DNA of 10,017 nucleotides from Oscillospiraceae bacterium. Lineage in GTDB: Bacteria > Bacillota > Clostridia > Oscillospirales > Ruminococcaceae. The DNA is taken from positions 1 through 10,017 of the forward strand of contig CADBXQ010000035.1 of NCBI GenBank assembly GCA_902798675.1. Reading direction: 5' to 3'. A program made the translations under genes and the position numbers. Every line of letters begins with the position of its first letter. Position 1 is the stretch's first letter. Of this stretch, positions 6,389 through 10,017 are shown piece by piece. Below the pieces are notes generated by a model. The model ran no database searches. It saw nothing but the letters and a program-made list of their open reading frames with translations, and was not told where the DNA came from.

Positions 6389-7056
6389 GTTGCAAAAATC
6401 TTAAACGAGAGGAATTTATTAGCAAAAATTTAGGCCTAGTTCATGCATGCGCCAGGCGGTTTGTTGGCAAGGGTATAGAATATGACGATCTGTATTCTGC
6501 GGGATGCGTTGGCATAGTTAAAGCATATGACGGGTTTGATGCTTCGCGAGGAATAAAATTTTCAACATACGCTGTTCCTGTGATTTTGGGGGAGATTAGG
6601 CGGCTTTTTAGGGATGGCGGAACGGTTAAAGTTTCGAGGAGTTTGAAAGAATTATCAATGAAAATTTTGAAAAAGAGGGAAGAGCTTGCTCTCAAATTGG
6701 GAAAAGATCCGACAATTTATGATCTTGCAAAAAGCTTGGATTTAACCCGTGAGCAGGTCACAGAGGCGATTTGCGCGGCCAGCCCGACAGTTTCATTGAC
6801 AAGTAGCTATGAAGAGGGAAGTGAGAAGCAAATTGACGTTAAATGTGAAGAAAATGGTTTGAAATTAATCGACAAAATTGCAATAAAAGACGCTATAACA
6901 AAATTAAATGATAAAGATCGAATTTTAATTGTTATGAGATATTTTCTGGATAAAACTCAAACAGAAACGGCAAAACAACTTAAAATGACCCAAGTTCAGG
7001 TTTCTCGGCGTGAAAAGAAAATATTGGGCGTTTTGAGAAAATGTTTGGAACATTAA
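6385..7056 (+). CDS. sigF: RNA polymerase sporulation sigma factor SigF
   Basis: Sigma-F is the first forespore-specific sigma factor, kept inactive by SpoIIAB. The 223-residue protein has region 2 (LGLVHACARRFVGKGIEYDD, then KFSTYAVPVILGEIRR, about residues 16-74), the DGGTVKVSRSLKEL linker typical of the SigF/SigG group, region 3 (GKDPTIYDLAKSL), and the region 4 helix-turn-helix QTETAKQLKMTQVQVSRREKKIL (about 192-214). Its place directly after spoIIAB, with a 4-base ATGA overlap, identifies it as SigF rather than SigG. The N-terminus is about 25-30 residues shorter than in Bacillus: the usual Asp-Ala-rich lead-in to region 2.1 is missing. No better upstream start was found because spoIIAB occupies that DNA. 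Confidence 0.95.
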   Translation: MSCKNLKREEFISKNLGLVHACARRFVGKGIEYDDLYSAGCVGIVKAYDGFDASRGIKFSTYAVPVILGEIRRLFRDGGTVKVSRSLKELSMKILKKREELALKLGKDPTIYDLAKSLDLTREQVTEAICAASPTVSLTSSYEEGSEKQIDVKCEENGLKLIDKIAIKDAITKLNDKDRILIVMRYFLDKTQTETAKQLKMTQVQVSRREKKILGVLRKCLEH

Positions 7057-7103
7057 AAAAATTATATATTATTTTGCGATTTGGGAGGATTGATCGAATA
7101 TTG

Positions 7104-7900
7104 ATGATATATTTAGATATTCTTGTGATACTGAACCTTTTTATTGATTATTTTTTACTGCTTTCAAGCGCGATTTTGATGAAAAGGGATGTTAGGAAGA
7201 GGCGCTTGATTTTCGCTTCAATTTTTGGCAGCTTTTCTTCGTTATTAATATTTTTGCCAAGCCTGCATCCTATTCTCATGTTTTTAGTTAAATTTTTGAT
7301 TGGAGTCGGTTTAGTTTTAATTGCATTTGGATATAAGACAAGAGCGATTTTTTTAAAAACAGTTTTACTTTTTTTGAGTGAAAGTGGATGTTTTTTTCGC
7401 CGCCGGGGATGTTTTGGAAAAATGGTGTGACATATGTCTCTATTTCTCCAATTATTCTGATTTTAGGGACTTTGGCAGCATATTTTTTAACATGTTTTAT
7501 AAATTTTGCTATATCCCGAAGAATTGAAAATAAAAAGATATATTCAGTTAAAATTCAATTTAATGAAAAAATTGCTAAAATCAAAGCGCTATATGACAGT
7601 GGAAATTGTTTGACGGAGCCGTTTTCTGGAAAATCTGTTTTTATTTGTGAATATTCAGCTATTTTCAAAATTTTGCCTGAAAGTTTGATTAAATTTTTTT
7701 GTGGGTCTGTTAATTATATATCTGAGTCCAAAAATTTTGAATATAACAAATTTATACGACTAATTCCATGTGACACAATAGCAGGATGCACAATTTTGCC
7801 AGCGTTTTTACCACAAAATATAGTTGTTTTACATAATAGGGGATTATTATTATGTTTTTGTATATTAAGGAAAAAATACGTAAATTATTGGTTTATTTGA
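7104..7900 (+). pseudogene. spoIIGA: SpoIIGA pro-sigma E protease, frameshifted and C-terminally shortened
   Basis: SpoIIGA is a membrane aspartic protease that activates pro-sigma-E. The first frame (7104-7430) gives MIYLDILVILNLFIDYFLLL and two more membrane segments. The second frame (from about 7388) gives FSPPGMFWKNGVTY, another membrane segment (ISPIILILGTLAAYFLTC), the protease motif LYDSGN (Asp codon at 7595) and RLIPCDTIAG (near 7757). Joining them needs a -1 shift, most simply in the T7 run 7391-7397. Two further defects are visible. The fourth membrane segment is shortened by perhaps 15-20 residues at the junction. The last roughly 40 residues of the family (the IGIS...IHP part) are replaced by a tail read through the sigE start. 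A GGGAGG lies at 7083-7088. Loss of function, programmed frameshifting and sequence error all remain possible. Confidence 0.8.
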
Positions 7901-8568
7901 AAATTATTAACTCGATTCATTATATCAATGGCCCCATACAACTGCCGCCTCCGCTGTCTAGAGAAGAGGAGCAGAAAATTTTTGACAGGCTTAAAAATAA
8001 TGACGTAAATGCAAAGGATATGTTAATAACCCACAATTTAAGATTAGTGGTGTATATAGCTAAAAAATTCGAATCTAGCGGGGTTGGAATCGAAGATTTA
8101 ATATCAATTGGGACGATAGGCCTGATCAAAGCGTGTAACACATTTTCGCCTGAAAAAAACATAAAGCTTGCAACCTACGCCTCTAGATGCATTGAAAACG
8201 AAATATTGATGCACTTAAGAAAAACAACAACTAAAAAGCACGAACTGTCTATCGATGAGCCTCTAAAAGTTGATTGGGATGGAAATGAATTGTTGCTGTC
8301 AGACATTTTAGGAACAGACACTGATTGTGTGAATAAAAACATAGAAGACCAGGCTGAATGGGAGGTTGTTGTTAAATTCATAGATAAACTTGAAGAGCGT
8401 GAGCGTGAGATAATGAGAATGCGGTTTGGAATGTTTGACGGAAAGGAATATACACAAAAGGAAGTGGCTGATAAAATAGGCATATCGCAGTCATATATAT
8501 CTCGATTAGAGAAAAAAATCATACTTCGTTTGAGAGATGAGATGAAAAAACACAAAATTAGGGGATAA
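7852..8568 (+). CDS. sigE: RNA polymerase sporulation sigma factor pro-SigE
   Basis: Sigma-E drives early mother-cell transcription in sporulation and is made as a membrane-bound precursor. The 238-residue product keeps a basic, hydrophobic prosequence (about residues 1-27), followed by the conserved INGPIQLPPPLS. Region 2 (NLRLVVYIAKKFESSGVGIE, ISIGTIGLIKA, LATYASRCIENEI) is nearly identical to Bacillus SigE, as are DEPLKVDWDGNELLLSD and the region 4 helix-turn-helix EVADKIGISQSYISRLEKKI. ATG 7852 has AGGGGAT ending 8 bases upstream. The start lies inside the tail of spoIIGA, overlapping by 49 bases. sigG, which usually follows sigE in Bacilli and Clostridia, is absent here; a hairpin and a convergent gene follow instead. 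Confidence 0.96.
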   Translation: MFLYIKEKIRKLLVYLKIINSIHYINGPIQLPPPLSREEEQKIFDRLKNNDVNAKDMLITHNLRLVVYIAKKFESSGVGIEDLISIGTIGLIKACNTFSPEKNIKLATYASRCIENEILMHLRKTTTKKHELSIDEPLKVDWDGNELLLSDILGTDTDCVNKNIEDQAEWEVVVKFIDKLEEREREIMRMRFGMFDGKEYTQKEVADKIGISQSYISRLEKKIILRLRDEMKKHKIRG

Positions 8569-8572
8569 GTAT

Positions 8573-8630
8573 AAAATCATGAAATACCAATAAAATAACA
8601 CAAAAATTTTAAAGGAATTTCATGATTTTT
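8573..8630 (+). terminator. Hairpin at the end of the sporulation cluster
   Basis: AAAATCATGAAAT (8573-8585) and ATTTCATGATTTT (8617-8629) form a perfect 13-bp stem with a 31-base loop, ending in a T run, 5 bases after the sigE stop. The long loop is unusual for an intrinsic terminator. The stem lies between convergent genes, so it may also limit transcription from the minus-strand thioesterase gene. Confidence 0.6.
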
Positions 8631-8653
8631 AATTAATTTTAAATAAAGAGATT

Positions 8654-9064
8654 CTATTTAACTATTTTTTGCAGTTTATTTTTGGCCTGATTTTCAAATT
8701 CTTTTCGATCAACTATGATTCTGTTGTGGATGCCTGTGCATATTAGGTCGTTTTGATCCCAGACTTCGGCTTTAAATATCACCTGATTTCGATCCACGCT
8801 CAAAACGGTTGCTTTAGCTTTTATGCTCATTCCGTCGGGGGTCGGGGAGATGTGTTTGACGTTGATTGTTGCTCCAACAGAGGTTAAATTTTCATCCAGC
8901 AAATTTTCTTTAAGCATCTTGCTACACAGCGTTTCTATTGTGTTTATCAGCATTGACGTCGATAAAACAGCGATATCTGCGCTTCCTGTGGTTTGAGCCA
9001 GCATATTTTTTGTGACTTCCATTGTTAAAACATCGTTCATTCCAGTTCTAATAGAATTTTTCAT
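8654..9064 (-). CDS. FlK-like hot-dog thioesterase
   Basis: This 136-residue single hot-dog domain resembles fluoroacetyl-CoA thioesterase FlK and the wider 'thioesterase family' of Firmicutes. The FlK catalytic trio Thr42, Glu50 and His76 corresponds to Thr36, Glu44 and His71 here, in LSTSMLINTIETLC and NVKHISPTPDGM. Thr-Glu spacing is 8 in both, and the central GATINVKHISPTP and TGIHNRIIV strands are typical. It probably hydrolyses some acyl-CoA in the cytoplasm. Similarity to FlK does not show that fluoroacetyl-CoA is the substrate, since most homologues are uncharacterised. The ATG at 9064 follows AAAGGAG (plus 9075-9081). It is a single-gene unit converging on sigE. Confidence 0.82.
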   Translation of the reverse strand: MKNSIRTGMNDVLTMEVTKNMLAQTTGSADIAVLSTSMLINTIETLCSKMLKENLLDENLTSVGATINVKHISPTPDGMSIKAKATVLSVDRNQVIFKAEVWDQNDLICTGIHNRIIVDRKEFENQAKNKLQKIVK

Positions 9065-9136
9065 TTATTTACTGCTCCTTTGCTTTTATTTTGGATATAA
9101 TATTTTTATACTGCTTTTTAAATGATAGTGGAAACA

Positions 9137-9177
9137 TTTGTAAAAAAACAAGAAAATTTTGTCAAATATTGTTGACA
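9137..9177 (-). promoter_or_regulatory. Candidate promoter and operator of the thioesterase gene
   Basis: On the minus strand TTGACA (plus 9160-9165) is followed after 17 bases by TACAAA (plus 9137-9142). The same hexamer forms a perfect inverted repeat with a second TTGACA on the plus strand (9172-9177): TGTCAA, 6 bases, TTGACA. This could be a divergent pair of -35 elements or a repressor site. Confidence 0.3.
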
Positions 9178-9344
9178 GCATAATTTTACAAATAGTTATT
9201 TAAAACATAAAAATTTTCATCATTAAATTCACCACAGTGTTTAAAATATATGATTTATAAAGAATTTATAGTGTGTATTTTAAAAAATGCATATTTAGAT
9301 TTAAATTTTTGCTTATTTTTTTTTATTTTTAATTGAAAAATCAC

Positions 9345-9373
9345 TTGACTTTTAGAATTTTTTGCGTTATCAT
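9345..9373 (+). promoter_or_regulatory. Sigma-A promoter upstream of the tRNA-like sequence and zinc-ribbon gene
   Basis: TTGACT (9345-9350) and TATCAT (9368-9373) each differ from consensus by one base and are exactly 17 bases apart. Transcription would start near 9380, giving an untranslated leader of about 385 bases before the zinc-ribbon gene. Confidence 0.55.
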
Positions 9374-9675
9374 ATACATGTTGATGCTTTTAAGTGTGTT
9401 TTTGTTGGGTTGATTGGCGCTTTGAAAGTGGGTGTGGTTTTATTTTAAATTTTTTATTAATTATTGGAATATAGTTAATTGATTTTGATTTAAATGCTGG
9501 CTTTTATCTATGTTTGGGAGAAAGTTTTGGCGCCTGTTTCTTTGAAAAACAGCAGATTTGTTTGTTTGAAAATTATATGGTTGTTGATCGCTTTTTCTGA
9601 AGCAGTGGTAATGCGTTGTTAAGGGTTAAAAAACAACAAATAGTGATTATTGATTTTTCCGCCGACGGACTTGAT
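9374..9675 (+). other. Long non-coding leader, function unknown
   Basis: No open frame with a ribosome binding site is visible. GGCGC occurs near 9416 and GGCGCC near 9529, and these could pair as a weak long-range stem. A G+T-rich composition in places and a CCGCCGACGG segment near 9659-9668 set it apart from the plain AT-rich DNA before 9345. I do not recognise a known riboswitch, SRP, tmRNA, 6S or RNase P signature. Confidence 0.3.
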
Positions 9676-9738
9676 GGCCCAATAGCTTAAGACAGAGCGT
9701 TGTTTTTCAAAGGTGATGGTTCGAACCCATCCTGGGCA
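9676..9738 (+). pseudogene. Degenerate tRNA-like sequence
   Basis: The T-arm is perfect: stem GATGG/CCATC (9715-9719, 9727-9731) around TTCGAAC. The ends CCCA (9678-9681) and TGGG (9733-9736) pair as the core of an acceptor stem, and a D-arm-like GCTT/GAGC stem follows TA at positions 8-9. Defects are clear: no GG in the D-loop, mismatches at the ends of the acceptor stem, no CCA, and the 3' side of the anticodon stem plus variable loop appear deleted. At about 63 bases it is too short for a normal tRNA. It reads as a tRNA relic or a tRNA-like fold within the leader of the next gene. Confidence 0.5.
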
Positions 9739-9766
9739 AATTTTATTTTAAGTGAGGTTGTTTAGA

Positions 9767-10017
9767 ATGTATGAAGATAAAACGTTAAAATGTCGTGACT
9801 GCGGGGCTGAATTTGTTTTCACCGCAGGCGAGCAGGAGTTCTACGCAGACAAGGGTTTTGAAAATGAGCCCCAGAGATGTAAAGCGTGTCGAGATGCTCG
9901 CAAGGGTGAAGCAAGAGGTGAGCGTCAACTTTTCACAGCAACTTGTGCTGAGTGTGGCTGTGAGGCAAAGGTTCCTTTTCAGCCGAGGCAGGAGAGGCCT
10001 GTTTATTGCAGCGAATG
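9767..10017 (+). CDS. Zinc-ribbon domain protein (5' part, cut by window edge)
   Basis: The 83 visible codons encode a small protein built from paired CxxC knuckles: Cys9/Cys12, Cys38/Cys41, Cys60/Cys63 and Cys81, with a further Cys likely at 84 because the window ends in TG. The first half (LKCRDCGAEFVFTAGEQEFY, then CKACR) matches the 'probable zinc-ribbon' proteins common in Clostridia. The second half (TATCAECG, PVYC) is the C-terminal CxxC-CxxC module often attached to them. These proteins presumably bind zinc and perhaps nucleic acid, but no specific function is established. GTGAGG at 9752-9757 serves ATG 9767. An ATG at 9771 is out of frame. Confidence 0.9.
   Translation, partial: MYEDKTLKCRDCGAEFVFTAGEQEFYADKGFENEPQRCKACRDARKGEARGERQLFTATCAECGCEAKVPFQPRQERPVYCSE

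Noticed and set aside
6385..7056. Assigning this sigma factor as SigG
   Set aside because: SigG shares the linker and helix-turn-helix motifs, but direct coupling to spoIIAA-spoIIAB indicates SigF.
8654..9064. Specific fluoroacetate resistance role for the FlK-like protein
   Set aside because: Only the fold and catalytic pattern are visible; homologues without any link to fluoroacetate are common.
9676..9738. Functional tRNA for UGA (anticodon TCA, selenocysteine or recoded Trp)
   Set aside because: TCA falls in the loop only if the anticodon stem is nearly all wobble pairs and the variable loop is absent; the selenocysteine tRNA is also much longer.

Overview
The window looks like a chromosomal segment of a low-GC, endospore-forming or formerly endospore-forming Clostridia-type Firmicute. 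The main evidence is a SpoIIAA-SpoIIAB-SigF and SpoIIGA-SigE sporulation cluster, strong GGAGG-type ribosome binding sites with frequent TTG/GTG starts, and consensus TTGACA/TATAAT promoters. The species cannot be named from the sequence alone.

Layout. (1) Positions 1-454: one copy of a dispersed repeat (called C here) and an AT-rich leader. (2) 455-2555, plus strand: murA (peptidoglycan precursor synthesis), a decayed YycJ-type metallo-beta-lactamase-fold gene, and rlmH (23S rRNA methyltransferase). (3) 2562-2968, minus strand: tRNA-Val(GAC), tRNA-Ser(TGA) and tRNA-Ser(GCT), served by two near-perfect promoters. (4) About 3048-5495: a cassette-like block with one gene on the minus strand, an exported family-2-type glycosyltransferase fused to a ricin-B-type lectin domain. 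It is bounded on both sides by the same three repeat modules (A, B and C) in inverted orientation. No transposase is visible. (5) 5511-8630, plus strand: spoIIAA, spoIIAB, sigF, a damaged spoIIGA and sigE, apparently one transcription unit ending in a 13-bp hairpin. (6) 8654-9064, minus strand: an FlK-like hot-dog thioesterase. (7) 9065-10017: a long AT-rich non-coding stretch with a good promoter, a degenerate tRNA-like sequence, and the start of a zinc-ribbon protein that runs off the window.

How the genes relate. SpoIIAA, SpoIIAB and sigma-F are the forespore-specific anti-anti-sigma / anti-sigma / sigma switch. Pro-sigma-E is the mother-cell sigma factor, normally activated by the membrane protease SpoIIGA. 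Here the two loci are contiguous, and spoIIGA has a -1 frameshift at a T7 run, a shortened fourth membrane segment and a missing C-terminal end, while pro-sigma-E keeps its prosequence. Together with the decayed YycJ gene and the broken tRNA-like sequence, this points to gene decay in this lineage, to recoding, or in part to sequence error.

The most unusual object is the repeat-bounded glycosyltransferase-lectin gene. Its catalytic domain directly follows a Sec-type signal peptide, so it would act outside the cytoplasm, where nucleotide-sugar donors are not expected.
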